Shown here piece after piece: positions 15,732-24,110 of a DNA stretch of 64,000 nt. The DNA comes from Planctomycetota bacterium. Its GTDB lineage: Bacteria > Planctomycetota > UBA1135 > GCA-002686595. The position numbers and the translations under genes were made by a program. Position 1 is the first letter of the stretch; each line of letters begins with the position of its first letter. Location of the stretch: positions 38,323 to 102,322 of the forward strand of contig JADYYP010000050.1 of assembly GCA_020853575.1 (NCBI GenBank), given 5' to 3'. The notes beneath the pieces are model-generated. The model was not told the origin of the DNA and did not search any database. It was given only the letters and a program-made list of their open reading frames with translations.

Positions 15732-17894
15732 TCAGAACTGTCGCGTGAGTCCGACTTCGAGACCGTAGGCAAAGGGCTCGCCGAGGTACATCCCGCGACC
15801 AGACTTGATCTCGAAATACTCCTCGTCGAACAAGTTGCGCGCGCTCAGCAAGACACGGAACGTGAAGTCGTCCGAGACCTGTCGATCGAGTCCGAGTCGC
15901 GCATTCCAGACGGTGAAATCCGGTCGAATGCCCACCTGGCCAGCGGCGTTGATCTGCTCGGTGTTGGCGCGATCGGAATAGGCGTCGTCGGCGTAATAGC
16001 CGTCGATGCCAGCCCACACGCCCGAGTGCCCGAATTCGTAGCGCAGGCCCCAAGAGGCGAGCAAAGGCGGCGCGCCGGGGAGGTCATTGCCCTCGAACTG
16101 ACCGTTGCGGTACTCCGACTCGTTGTAGGAGATCGCCGACCATGCCGTCAGTCCCGGGACTCCCGCATCGGCCAGGTCGCCATCGAGCGTCAACTCGACT
16201 CCGCGGTGGCGCGAGTGACCCGCATTGACATACACGTCGAACTGGGCGGGATCCTGCTCCAGTCGATCGTGGTAGTGGATCAAATAGCACGTCAGGTCGG
16301 CCGCGAGCGCGCGGTCGAAGAACTCGCCGCGTGTCCCGATCTCGTACAGATAGGCATACTGCGCGCTGATGTCCTGCGGATCGTTGGAGACCTCGAGCTG
16401 GGCGGCTTGGGGCGCGGCGAACGAGGTCTGTGCGTTGACGAAAACCGACCAGTCTTCGGTGACGAAGCGCGAGACGCTGACCGCCGGCAAGACCTCTCTG
16501 AAGTTCTCGTGCTTCTCGACTCCGGTCATGCTGCGGCCGGCCATGTCGACGTACTCGACACGTACGCCTGGCGTGACGGTCCACTCGTCGTAGAGAAGCG
16601 TGTTCTCCAGGAACGCGGAGCCCGTCGAGTACTCGAAATCGTCGTGGGAAATCAGCGTGTGCGTGCCATTGGGGAAGTCGCGCTCGACACCGCGTGTGAT
16701 GTCCTCCTCGAGGTAGCGCAGGCCACCGACGAATTCTCCATCGACCGCGCCCCAGTCGTAGCGATGCGTGACTTGGGGCTGGATCGCCCGCACGCGCATC
16801 GGACGCGGAGTCGACTGGATGTAGTTGGGATTGTTGCCGTAGTACGTCGGGCTGCCGAGCTCGAAGGTGCGCTCGCTGTCGTAGGCGTAACTGATCAGGT
16901 CGGCGCGCGTGTCGGGCGACACTTGCCATTCGAGCTTCAGGTTCGCGCGCTCTTGGTTGCCGTAGAAGCGATTCTGGAGCGACTTCGACTGGAACGGGTC
17001 GGCCTCGAAGTCGGCCTTGTTGAGCCCGTCGGCGAGGTCCGTGTCGTCGTCGAAACTCTCGAGCTGGACGAGTGCCCGGAACTCGCGGCTGAAGGCGTAG
17101 CTCGTCTTCAGCGCGTAGTTCTGCAGCGTGTAGTCGCCGTGGTCGCGGTACGTCTCGCCGTCCTTGTAGACGCCTTCGAGCAGCACCCCCAAAGGTCCGC
17201 TGGTATCACCCGCTCCCAGGTAGACCGTGGCATTGTGGTAGCGGTCGTACTTCATCAGGGTGTCGAGCGTCAGTCGCTCGGGGATCGGGCGCGTCAGGAA
17301 GTTGACCACGCCCGACACGTTGTTCGGCCCGTAGCGCACACTCGCGCCACCGCGCTGCACGTCGACCGCGTAGACGCGCTCGAGCATGATCGGAAACAGC
17401 GAAGATCCCGGATGCCCGTAGGGTGCCGAGGCCAGCGGGATTCCGTCGGCGAGCATGGCCAGGTTGATCGAGCGCGATGGGCCGTCGTTTCCGGTGATGC
17501 CGCGGATGGCGATGTTCGGGAGTGACTCCGAGCCGGTCTCTTCGGCGGTAAAGATGCTGGGCGAGTGGCGCAGGACCTGTTGGACGTTCAGCCCACCGGC
17601 TTCGCGCACCTCTTGGGGTGACAAGATGTCGCGGCCAGCGGTGTTCTCGAGCGGCGTCCGCAGGCGCTCGCGCGGATCCTCGGGCGCGGGTGCGGTCACG
17701 ATGATCTCGGGGATGCGCGACGTCGTGGAGAGCGAGTCGTCCGTGCGCGTCTTGTGCTCGTTCGTCTGCGCGCCACTCTGAGGCGAAGGCAATGTGGCCT
17801 GGGCGAGCGCAGCATCTCGTAGGGCCCAACAGCACACGAAGTGCGCGGCGAGTCGGACGTGGCGCGAGGCAAGGGTGCGCGGGGCGACGGTCAT
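15732..17894 (-). CDS. TonB-dependent outer membrane receptor (FecA-like)
   Basis: Outer-membrane gated channel, about 720 residues, powered by TonB-ExbBD. ATG 17894 is chosen because it opens the signal peptide (MTVAPRTLASRHVRLAAHFVCCWALRDAALAQ); an open upstream extension to 18134 is Arg-rich and unlike protein. A TonB-box-like segment (IPEIIVTAPA) precedes the plug domain (about 60-170: PNIAIRGITGNDG, ADGIPLASAPYG, DVQRGGASVRYGPNNVSGVVNF). The beta-barrel then runs to a terminal Phe (VGLTRQF), as outer-membrane insertion requires. The plug resembles Fe(III)-dicitrate/siderophore receptors, but the two hydrolase-like genes downstream leave open uptake of a glycan or other ligand. No Fur box was recognised upstream. 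Confidence 0.92.
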   Translation of the reverse strand: MTVAPRTLASRHVRLAAHFVCCWALRDAALAQATLPSPQSGAQTNEHKTRTDDSLSTTSRIPEIIVTAPAPEDPRERLRTPLENTAGRDILSPQEVREAGGLNVQQVLRHSPSIFTAEETGSESLPNIAIRGITGNDGPSRSINLAMLADGIPLASAPYGHPGSSLFPIMLERVYAVDVQRGGASVRYGPNNVSGVVNFLTRPIPERLTLDTLMKYDRYHNATVYLGAGDTSGPLGVLLEGVYKDGETYRDHGDYTLQNYALKTSYAFSREFRALVQLESFDDDTDLADGLNKADFEADPFQSKSLQNRFYGNQERANLKLEWQVSPDTRADLISYAYDSERTFELGSPTYYGNNPNYIQSTPRPMRVRAIQPQVTHRYDWGAVDGEFVGGLRYLEEDITRGVERDFPNGTHTLISHDDFEYSTGSAFLENTLLYDEWTVTPGVRVEYVDMAGRSMTGVEKHENFREVLPAVSVSRFVTEDWSVFVNAQTSFAAPQAAQLEVSNDPQDISAQYAYLYEIGTRGEFFDRALAADLTCYLIHYHDRLEQDPAQFDVYVNAGHSRHRGVELTLDGDLADAGVPGLTAWSAISYNESEYRNGQFEGNDLPGAPPLLASWGLRYEFGHSGVWAGIDGYYADDAYSDRANTEQINAAGQVGIRPDFTVWNARLGLDRQVSDDFTFRVLLSARNLFDEEYFEIKSGRGMYLGEPFAYGLEVGLTRQF

Positions 17895-18286
17895 GTGTGC
17901 AATCGGCTTGGTGAAATGGAAAGAACTGGGAGCGATCTGCGTTCGCGCTGCGTTGGCAATGCACGTGCCCGTGTGTCTGCCGTCGAGCGCATGTCCACGC
18001 GAATGTGTGCTCGTGGAGTGACGGTCGAGCTCGCGAGCGACGTCGGGGATCGAGCGACGTTCCGAACTCGTCACACTCGAGCGCGTGCGCGTCATCCGTG
18101 CGACGTGAGTTGACCTGCAGCGCGAGAGCGTCACCTACGTCGGGGGATGCGGCCGATTGCGCGGTGCATACGGCGTCGTGCGCAGAGTGGTCCAGCAACT
18201 GTCTCGAACCACGGCATGGCGCCGCGTTCGGCGCAACGGGCGTCTCGACCTGGGAACTCTCCTGGGCTGCCGCATACACTTCGCGG
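17895..18286. other. Divergent intergenic region upstream of the TonB-dependent receptor
   Basis: A 392-base region between divergent starts, expected to hold promoters for both sides. A weak 6-bp inverted repeat (TCCACG...CGTGGA) lies near 17994-18017. No Fur box, riboswitch core or sigma-70 boxes could be supported, and no small gene was seen. Confidence 0.4.
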
Positions 18287-18781
18287 ATGAAACCCGAAGA
18301 ACGCTCGGCACTGTGGGAGCGCTACGTCGACGCACCCGCACGTCTGCGCACGGCGCTCGAGCGCGTGCCCAAGGACGCTCTCCAGTGGCGGCCTGCGCCC
18401 GACAAGTGGTCGATCCACGAAGTGGTCGCGCACTGCGCGGACAGCGAGACCGTCGCGGCGACGCGCATTCGCTACGTCGTGTGTGAGGACCAGCCGGTGA
18501 TCCAGGGGTACGACCAGGATCGCTGGGCACGGGCCTCGAACTACCATTCGATGCCGCTCGAGCTCGCGCTACGCCAAGTCGAGCAAGTCCACGCGTGGAC
18601 CGCGGAGTTCCTGCGCGCTCTCCCGGACAGCGCTCTGGAGCGCGTCGCCACGCACACCGAGAGCGGCGCGTACTCCGCCGAAAAATGGCTGCGCATCTAC
18701 GCGAAACACATTGACGACCACGTCGTTCAGATCGAGCGCACCTTGGCGCAGTGGAACCAACGTGCCGCGCGCTCGGTCTGA
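18287..18781 (+). CDS. DinB family protein
   Basis: A 164-residue four-helix-bundle protein of the DinB/YfiT superfamily, putatively metal-dependent. The expected histidines are visible in WSIHEVVAHCADSE (about residues 40-53) and KHIDDHVVQIE (about 143-153); together they form the usual three-His metal site. Family members include thiol-dependent transferases, but many have no assigned reaction. ATG 18287 is the only sensible start before the bundle. It lies 9 bases upstream of an ABM-like gene on the same strand. Confidence 0.85.
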   Translation: MKPEERSALWERYVDAPARLRTALERVPKDALQWRPAPDKWSIHEVVAHCADSETVAATRIRYVVCEDQPVIQGYDQDRWARASNYHSMPLELALRQVEQVHAWTAEFLRALPDSALERVATHTESGAYSAEKWLRIYAKHIDDHVVQIERTLAQWNQRAARSV

Positions 18782-18790
18782 GGTACGGCG

Positions 18791-19156
18791 GTGAGCCAGC
18801 ACCCCGCGGGACCGTTCGCTCGCCTGCCGGAGCCTCCGTACTACGCCGTGATCTTCACCAGTCGGCGCACCGCGGGCGAGTCCGAGGACTACGGCCATTC
18901 CGCGAGCGAGCTGCTCGAGCTCGCGCGCCGCCAGCCGGGCTTCCTGGGTGTCGAGAGCGTGCGCGACTGCGAACGCGTCGGCATCACGGTCAGCTACTGG
19001 CGCGACGAGGACTCGATCGCGGCCTGGAAGCAACTCGCCGTTCACCTCGTCGCGCAACGCGCCGGTCGAGAGCGTTGGTACGAGCACTACGAAGTGCGCG
19101 TCGCGCGTGTCGAGCGCGCCTACTCCTCCGCATCGAGCCCGCGGGTCGGGCTGTAG
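18791..19156 (+). CDS. Antibiotic biosynthesis monooxygenase (ABM)-like protein
   Basis: A 121-residue dimeric alpha/beta-barrel type protein. It contains the central pattern of the family: YYAVIFTSRRT, a helix rich in Leu/Ala, RQPGFLGVESVRD, ITVSYWRDEDSIAAWKQL, then a helix with H and the final strand YEHYEVRVARVE. Such proteins include haem-degrading and quinol monooxygenases but most are uncharacterised, so no reaction is claimed. GTG 18791 follows the previous stop by 9 bases. Confidence 0.82.
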   Translation: MSQHPAGPFARLPEPPYYAVIFTSRRTAGESEDYGHSASELLELARRQPGFLGVESVRDCERVGITVSYWRDEDSIAAWKQLAVHLVAQRAGRERWYEHYEVRVARVERAYSSASSPRVGL

Positions 19157-19175
19157 CTCGCGTCCGGAGCGACCG

Positions 19176-19685
19176 TCAGCGCACGGGGCGCGTCGGCAAG
19201 TCGATCGTTCCGCCCACCGTGACTGTGTAGTCCCAGTCGCACTCCGCGCTGACCCGAAGAGTGACGCCGGGAACCATCGACCAGTCCGGCGCGTCGAGCT
19301 CGACACGGGCAGCGTTCACAGGCACGTCGTTCGGAGGCAGGCACGCGTGGAAGGTGACGGCCACGCTCGCTTCGGGTGTGGGCTTGGATCGTTCGAGCGA
19401 CACATCGACCCAAGCGGTGCCGTAACCCACCTCGTAAGTGCAACGGAGTTCGAGGCGGTCGTCACTGTGTCCGAGAACAGTCCAATTCGCGCCATGGTCG
19501 TTGAGGCGACCTTGTTGAAGCTCGCTCACCCACCCAGTGGGGGCGCGTTCGAGTGGTCCGATGAAAACCGATGCGCGTCGACCGGTCAGCGGATCGCGGT
19601 TCGTCGGCGAAGGCTCCGGCGAGCAACTTGCGCAAAGTGCCGCAGTCGCGATCGACGTGAAGATCGAGCGGGTCGAGTGGAGCAT
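19176..19685 (-). CDS. Small lipoprotein, unknown function
   Basis: A 169-residue exported protein with N-terminus MLHSTRSIFTSIATAALCASC, where LCASC is a good lipobox (lipid-anchored Cys near residue 21). The rest is beta-rich (WTVLGHSDDRLELRCTYEV, ASVAVTFHACLPP, GVTLRVSAECDWDYTVTVGG) with four further Cys, perhaps disulfides. No family recognised. It is convergent with the ABM gene (19 bases apart) and lies 25 bases after the molybdopterin oxidoreductase stop on the same strand as the latter. Confidence 0.68.
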   Translation of the reverse strand: MLHSTRSIFTSIATAALCASCSPEPSPTNRDPLTGRRASVFIGPLERAPTGWVSELQQGRLNDHGANWTVLGHSDDRLELRCTYEVGYGTAWVDVSLERSKPTPEASVAVTFHACLPPNDVPVNAARVELDAPDWSMVPGVTLRVSAECDWDYTVTVGGTIDLPTRPVR

Positions 19686-19710
19686 GGTCGTCGACCAGGC
19701 CGGGAAGAGC

Positions 19711-22482
19711 CTAGCTCAACTTGTACGCGTCCGCGCTCGGCTTGACCGCGCGGGCGAAGTGCAGTGGGCGGCGCAGTGAGCCGCGTGCCGGGCGCGTGTG
19801 CGCGACCCACTCGCGGTAGACCTCCATGGACTTGGCGGTGTCGACGACGACGTCACCGTACTGGTCGTCGGCGTGGGCGCGCTCGACCTTTACGGCTTGG
19901 TGCCAGCAGTGCATTCCGCTCACGGGATCGGGTTGGACCGGGAACGTCAAGTTCTGATGCACACCACCATCGGTCCACCAAATGCGCGACGAGTCCGGAT
20001 CGTCCGATTTGAACGGCACGATGTCGGTCAAGCGGCGGAAGCGGAACCGGTTCGGCGCGATCTCTTCGCGCGCGACGATTGGACACGCGTAGGTCTTGTC
20101 GTTGACGTCCTCGAACAGGCGCCAACGGCCGAGATGGTGTGAGCACGCGACGATGCCCGGCCGAATGCCCTCGGTGACCCAGACCTTGTTGACGAAGTGC
20201 CCGATGCGCGTCGAAACGCGCACGAGATCGAGCGTTTCGACGCCGATCAACTTCGCGTCCTCGGGATGGATCCACACCGGATTGGTGTTGGAGAGCTCGT
20301 ACAGCCACTTCGAGTTCGCCGAACGCGTGTGGATCAACGTCGGCAAGCGGAAGATCGGCACGAGCGCGTACTCGCCCTTCGAACGATCCATGTGCTTGCG
20401 GTGCACGTGGCTGGGGATGTACTCGGGCGTCGCGAACTCGGGCCAGCCCCAATCGACCATGGTCTTGGAGTAGATCTCGCAGCGCTTCGAGGGCGTCGTG
20501 AAGCCCGCGCGCGGTGCGCCTTGGGCCACGATCGCCACCGGCTTGCCGGCCTTCTCGATGGTGTCGTCGGCGCGCGTGCGCGCATCGACGAGCTCGCTGG
20601 CGCCGACCTGGCGCATGTGGACCTCCCAGGTGTCCTTCTTGACCAGGAAGGCGCCGTGCTTGCGCATGTAGTCGAGTGGCGTCAGTCCGTGCTTCGCCGC
20701 CTCCTCCGGTAGGCCAGGCACCGAGTTCTCGAAGATCCAGCGGTAGTACTCGGAGGTGGTGATGCGCTCACCCTTGCGATAGGGCGACTCGTAGTACTTG
20801 CGGATGCCGAGCGAACCGTCGGGATCGATGCGCCACGAGAGGTTGATCCAGAACTCGTCTTCTTCCCAGACCTCGCCCGGATTGGCTTGGTAGGTGAATT
20901 CGACGGGTTTTCCGAGCCTTTCCAGCGCCACGCGCCGCACCGGCTGGCGGAAGCCGATCCACTGCGCGGCATGCGTCTCTTGGCTCTGGATGTCGTGGCG
21001 TTCCGCGCCCACGCCCATGGGAAGCACGTAGTCGGCGTACTGCGCGGTCTCGCTCCACGTCGGCGTCAGCGCGGCGTGCAACTCGACCTTCGACTCGTCG
21101 CGCAGCACTTGCTCCCACAGCATGCCGTCGGGGTTGGTCCAGACCGGGTTGTAGACGCGCGTGAAGTAAGCCGCGAGCTTTCCGCGACCCTCGAGCAGGA
21201 AGTGGGGCAGCAGGAAGCTGAGCTCGTGGTGCGAGAGCGGCCACTCGCGCGGATAGAGCAGTTCGTTCCACACCTGTTGCGGCGGAGGCTTGAGGAACGG
21301 CGCGGGCACGAACTTGTCCTGCGTGTTCATGTTGGTGCCGCCCTTGGTCCCGACGGCGCCCACGAGCACGGTCAAGAACTGCAGGCAGCGCGCGACCTGC
21401 CAGCCGCCTTCGTTGCCCGAGGCGGCATTGCGCCACACGTGCGAGGCGAAACCGCTCCCCGCGGCACCGATCAAGCGCGCGACCTCGACGATCTGCCCGG
21501 CGTCGACGCCGCATTCCTCGGCGGCCTTCGCGGGCGCCGCGTAGGCGTAGCGCTGCCTGAGCGACTCGATGAAGCGCTCGAAGCTCAGCGGCTCGCCCGG
21601 GTGCGCCCACTCCAGGTAGTCGCGCCAGTTGACCCACTCCTCGATGAACGCACGGTCGTAGAGCTGCTCGTGCAGGATCACGTGCGCGAACGCCAGCAAC
21701 AGCAGCGCCTCGGTGCCGGGATAGGGCGCGAGCCAGTAGTCCGACATCGAAGCCGTGTTCGAGAGCCGCACGTCGACCGTGCACAACTTCGCGCCCTTCA
21801 GCTTGCCGTCGATGATGCGCTGCGCGTGCGGGTTGAAGTAGTGGCCGGTCTCGAGGTGACTCGACAGCAACAGGATGAACTTGGCGTTCTCGTGGTCGGG
21901 CGAGGGCCGGTCCGCGCCGGTCCACAGCGCATAGCCCAAGCGCGCCGCGCCGCTGCACACATTGGTGTGGCTGTTGTGGCCGTCGACGCCCCAGCTCTGC
22001 AGCACCCGGTCCATGTAGCCGTCGTGCCCAGGGCGTCCGACGTGGTACATCACCTCGGTTTTGCGGCCCTCGACCAGCGCGCGCCGGATCTGCGCCGCGA
22101 AGGTCTCGAGCACGTGGTCCCAGCTCACGCGCTCCCACTTGCCCGAACCGCGCGGTCCGACGCGTTTCATCGGATACAGCACGCGCCCCGGATCGTCGAT
22201 CTGATTGAGAGTTGCCGGACCCTTGGCGCAGTTGCGACCGCGCGATCCCGGGTGGAACGGGTTGCCCTCGAGCTTCTTGATCGACAGGTCCGACTTGTCG
22301 ACGTACGCCACCAGCCCACAGGCCGCCTCGCAATTGAAGCAGGTGGTGGGGACGAGCATGTAGCTCTTCGACTCGCGCCGCGGCCAGGCCCGGGGATCGA
22401 GCAGCTCGACGTGGTCCCAGGTCTCCGGTCGAGGGAAGTTCTCGATCGGTGTGATCGTCATCGATGCGGGATCGCTGCTCAT
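19711..22482 (-). CDS. Molybdopterin-dependent oxidoreductase, catalytic subunit
   Basis: Catalytic subunit (923 residues) of a complex-iron-sulfur-molybdoenzyme, expected to bind Mo/W-bisPGD and one [4Fe-4S] cluster. The N-terminal cluster motif is Cys48-x2-Cys51-x3-Cys55-x29-Cys85 (CFNCEAACG...NCAKG). In NSHTNVCSGAARLG the Cys (176) or Ser (177) is a candidate metal ligand. Later blocks match the family, including GGTNMNTQ, the ERHDIQSQETHAAQW region and a C-terminal dinucleotide-binding region with NTNPVWIHPEDA. ATG 22482 overlaps the upstream stop (ATGA). There is no Tat signal peptide, so the active site is probably cytoplasmic unless it travels with a partner. Substrate cannot be told from sequence; tetrathionate, polysulfide, arsenic or formate relatives are all possible. 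Confidence 0.88.
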   Translation of the reverse strand: MSSDPASMTITPIENFPRPETWDHVELLDPRAWPRRESKSYMLVPTTCFNCEAACGLVAYVDKSDLSIKKLEGNPFHPGSRGRNCAKGPATLNQIDDPGRVLYPMKRVGPRGSGKWERVSWDHVLETFAAQIRRALVEGRKTEVMYHVGRPGHDGYMDRVLQSWGVDGHNSHTNVCSGAARLGYALWTGADRPSPDHENAKFILLLSSHLETGHYFNPHAQRIIDGKLKGAKLCTVDVRLSNTASMSDYWLAPYPGTEALLLLAFAHVILHEQLYDRAFIEEWVNWRDYLEWAHPGEPLSFERFIESLRQRYAYAAPAKAAEECGVDAGQIVEVARLIGAAGSGFASHVWRNAASGNEGGWQVARCLQFLTVLVGAVGTKGGTNMNTQDKFVPAPFLKPPPQQVWNELLYPREWPLSHHELSFLLPHFLLEGRGKLAAYFTRVYNPVWTNPDGMLWEQVLRDESKVELHAALTPTWSETAQYADYVLPMGVGAERHDIQSQETHAAQWIGFRQPVRRVALERLGKPVEFTYQANPGEVWEEDEFWINLSWRIDPDGSLGIRKYYESPYRKGERITTSEYYRWIFENSVPGLPEEAAKHGLTPLDYMRKHGAFLVKKDTWEVHMRQVGASELVDARTRADDTIEKAGKPVAIVAQGAPRAGFTTPSKRCEIYSKTMVDWGWPEFATPEYIPSHVHRKHMDRSKGEYALVPIFRLPTLIHTRSANSKWLYELSNTNPVWIHPEDAKLIGVETLDLVRVSTRIGHFVNKVWVTEGIRPGIVACSHHLGRWRLFEDVNDKTYACPIVAREEIAPNRFRFRRLTDIVPFKSDDPDSSRIWWTDGGVHQNLTFPVQPDPVSGMHCWHQAVKVERAHADDQYGDVVVDTAKSMEVYREWVAHTRPARGSLRRPLHFARAVKPSADAYKLS

Positions 22483-23990
22483 GACAAGGGCGGCAACTGC
22501 GCCGCTCGGATGTAGGCGTGCTTGTAGACGAACAGACCGGCGAGCGCCGGCACGCAGGCGAGCGCGGGCAGCGCGAACAGCATCGGCAATGTGGCGGCGA
22601 CGCCCACGAGCAACCCGAACTTGAAAGCCCTGAGCGGCCCGAGGCGCACGACGCCGAGGAACGCGGCGGCTTGCCTCGCATTGGCCGTCGGGTGCGCGCC
22701 ATGGCGTTCGAGCGTCATGAACAACCCGTGCAGCAGGAGCCCGCTCAACGCCGCGATGCGCAGCGCCTGGCTCTCGGGCGCGACGGTGAGCAACGCCACG
22801 GCGCCGCAGAACAGCGCCTGCGCCAGCAGGTGGGGCAAGAGCTTGGGCGATTGCCACAGATCGCGGCCCTCGCACTGCTTGAACAGGAACGCGGTGTAGC
22901 CGGCGACGCCGAGCCCGAGCACGGCGTTGATCCAGCGCAAGCCAGCGATCGTTCCCTCGCTGGCGAGCGCCTGCAGCGCGGGAATCTCGAGCTCGAGCGA
23001 ACGCACGACCAGCGCGGCCAGCGTGGCCGTGACCGTCGCGCTGAACGCCATCAGGATCCACGCGCCCTTGACCAGCCAACTCTTGGTGTTGGGCCGCGTC
23101 AGCAGCGTGAAGAACTTCATCGGACGCTTGAGGTCCTCGACCAGCAAGAAGGTCGTGATCAGCGTGAACACGAGCGCCAGGATCTCCGGAGCGGCGGCGG
23201 CGGGCCACGAGTCCAGCCCGAGTTGCCCCGCGAAGGGGGAAAGCAGCGCCGCGCCGGCCGCGATGCCCTTGGTGACGAGATAAGCCGCGACACCCCAGCC
23301 CCACTGCACCTTGTGGCCCACGTCGAGCACGGTGCGCACGTGGGGCGCGGTGGCCACGCTCGCCGGCCACTCTTCCGGCTTGGTGTGCGGCCGCTCGCTC
23401 CAGATGTACGTGTCCGGGCGTTGTGCGAGGCCCGGCTCGAGCGCCTCGGGCAACGTGTCGAGGTAATGCACGTTCGGTTGCGTGCGCTGCTCTTCGCGCC
23501 GCCGGAGCGTGGAGTGCTCCGCCACCATCTTCGAAATGCGCGACGCGGGATCGTGCAGATCGCCGAAGACGATGGCCTCTTCCGGGCACACGATCACGCA
23601 GGCCGGCGCGAGCTGCTGCTCGATGCGATGTGCGCAGAAGTGGCACTTCTCGACCGCGCCCGAATCCTCGTTCAGGTAGATCGCGTCGTACGGACAGCCC
23701 TGCATGCACGCTCGACATCCGATGCACGCGTCGCGGTCGATGTCGACGATCCCGTCGGAGCGCTTGGAGAGCGCGGTCACCGGGCAGATCGTGACGCACG
23801 GCGCCTTCGTGCAGTGGTTGCAGCGCAGCACGGAGAAGTGCCGCTTGACCGCGGGGAAGACACCCTTTTCGGTGTACTTGACCCAGGTGCGGAAGCTGCC
23901 GAGCGGGACCGCGTTCTCGGACTTGCAGGCGACGGTGCAGGCGTGGCAGCCGATGCAGCGCCGATGGTCCATCAAGAAGCCGAATTGCAT
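22479..23990 (-). CDS. Fused 4Fe-4S ferredoxin / NrfD-like membrane subunit
   Basis: Electron-transfer and membrane-anchor subunits in one chain of about 503 residues. The N-terminal third carries four cysteine clusters of the DmsB/PhsB type: CIGCHACTVAC, CNHCTKAPCVTICP, CIGCRACMQGCP and CHFCAHRI...CVIVCP. A linker (about 190-240) leads to a membrane domain with about eight to nine hydrophobic segments (roughly 245-500) of the NrfD/PsrC type, the quinone-handling subunit. The catalytic subunit follows with a 4-base overlap. ATG 23990 opens directly before the first cluster (MQFGFLMDHRRCIGC); GTG 24002 is an equally open alternative. Fusion of B and C subunits is less usual than separate genes. 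Confidence 0.87.
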   Translation of the reverse strand: MQFGFLMDHRRCIGCHACTVACKSENAVPLGSFRTWVKYTEKGVFPAVKRHFSVLRCNHCTKAPCVTICPVTALSKRSDGIVDIDRDACIGCRACMQGCPYDAIYLNEDSGAVEKCHFCAHRIEQQLAPACVIVCPEEAIVFGDLHDPASRISKMVAEHSTLRRREEQRTQPNVHYLDTLPEALEPGLAQRPDTYIWSERPHTKPEEWPASVATAPHVRTVLDVGHKVQWGWGVAAYLVTKGIAAGAALLSPFAGQLGLDSWPAAAAPEILALVFTLITTFLLVEDLKRPMKFFTLLTRPNTKSWLVKGAWILMAFSATVTATLAALVVRSLELEIPALQALASEGTIAGLRWINAVLGLGVAGYTAFLFKQCEGRDLWQSPKLLPHLLAQALFCGAVALLTVAPESQALRIAALSGLLLHGLFMTLERHGAHPTANARQAAAFLGVVRLGPLRAFKFGLLVGVAATLPMLFALPALACVPALAGLFVYKHAYIRAAQLPPLS

Positions 23991-24099
23991 GGGGCGCGAC
24001 ACTCTAGCGGCGCGCCGCGCGTCCGCCGCGTGTGATTTCGCCCAGGACCTTGGACCGCTTCCGCACCGGTCGGGATCCTCTGGTTGTCCCTAGCTCCAC

Positions 24100-24105
24100 G
24101 GAGGT
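24100..24105 (+). promoter_or_regulatory. Strong Shine-Dalgarno deciding start at 24111
   Basis: GGAGGT at 24100-24105 with 5 bases (TCTCC) before ATG 24111. This is one of few canonical ribosome sites in the window and rejects the in-frame start at 24084. Confidence 0.8.
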
Positions 24106-24110
24106 TCTCC

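Noticed and set aside
17895..18134. N-terminal extension of the TonB receptor
   Set aside because: Open but Arg/Ser/His-rich and not protein-like; the signal peptide begins at 17894.
18390..18400. CCAGTGGCGGC reminiscent of a cobalamin riboswitch core
   Set aside because: It lies inside the DinB-like coding sequence and no surrounding riboswitch helices were seen.
21940..21970. Second selenocysteine site at the molybdenum ligand of the oxidoreductase
   Set aside because: The codon at this site is an ordinary Cys (VCSGAARLG) and the frame has no in-frame TGA.
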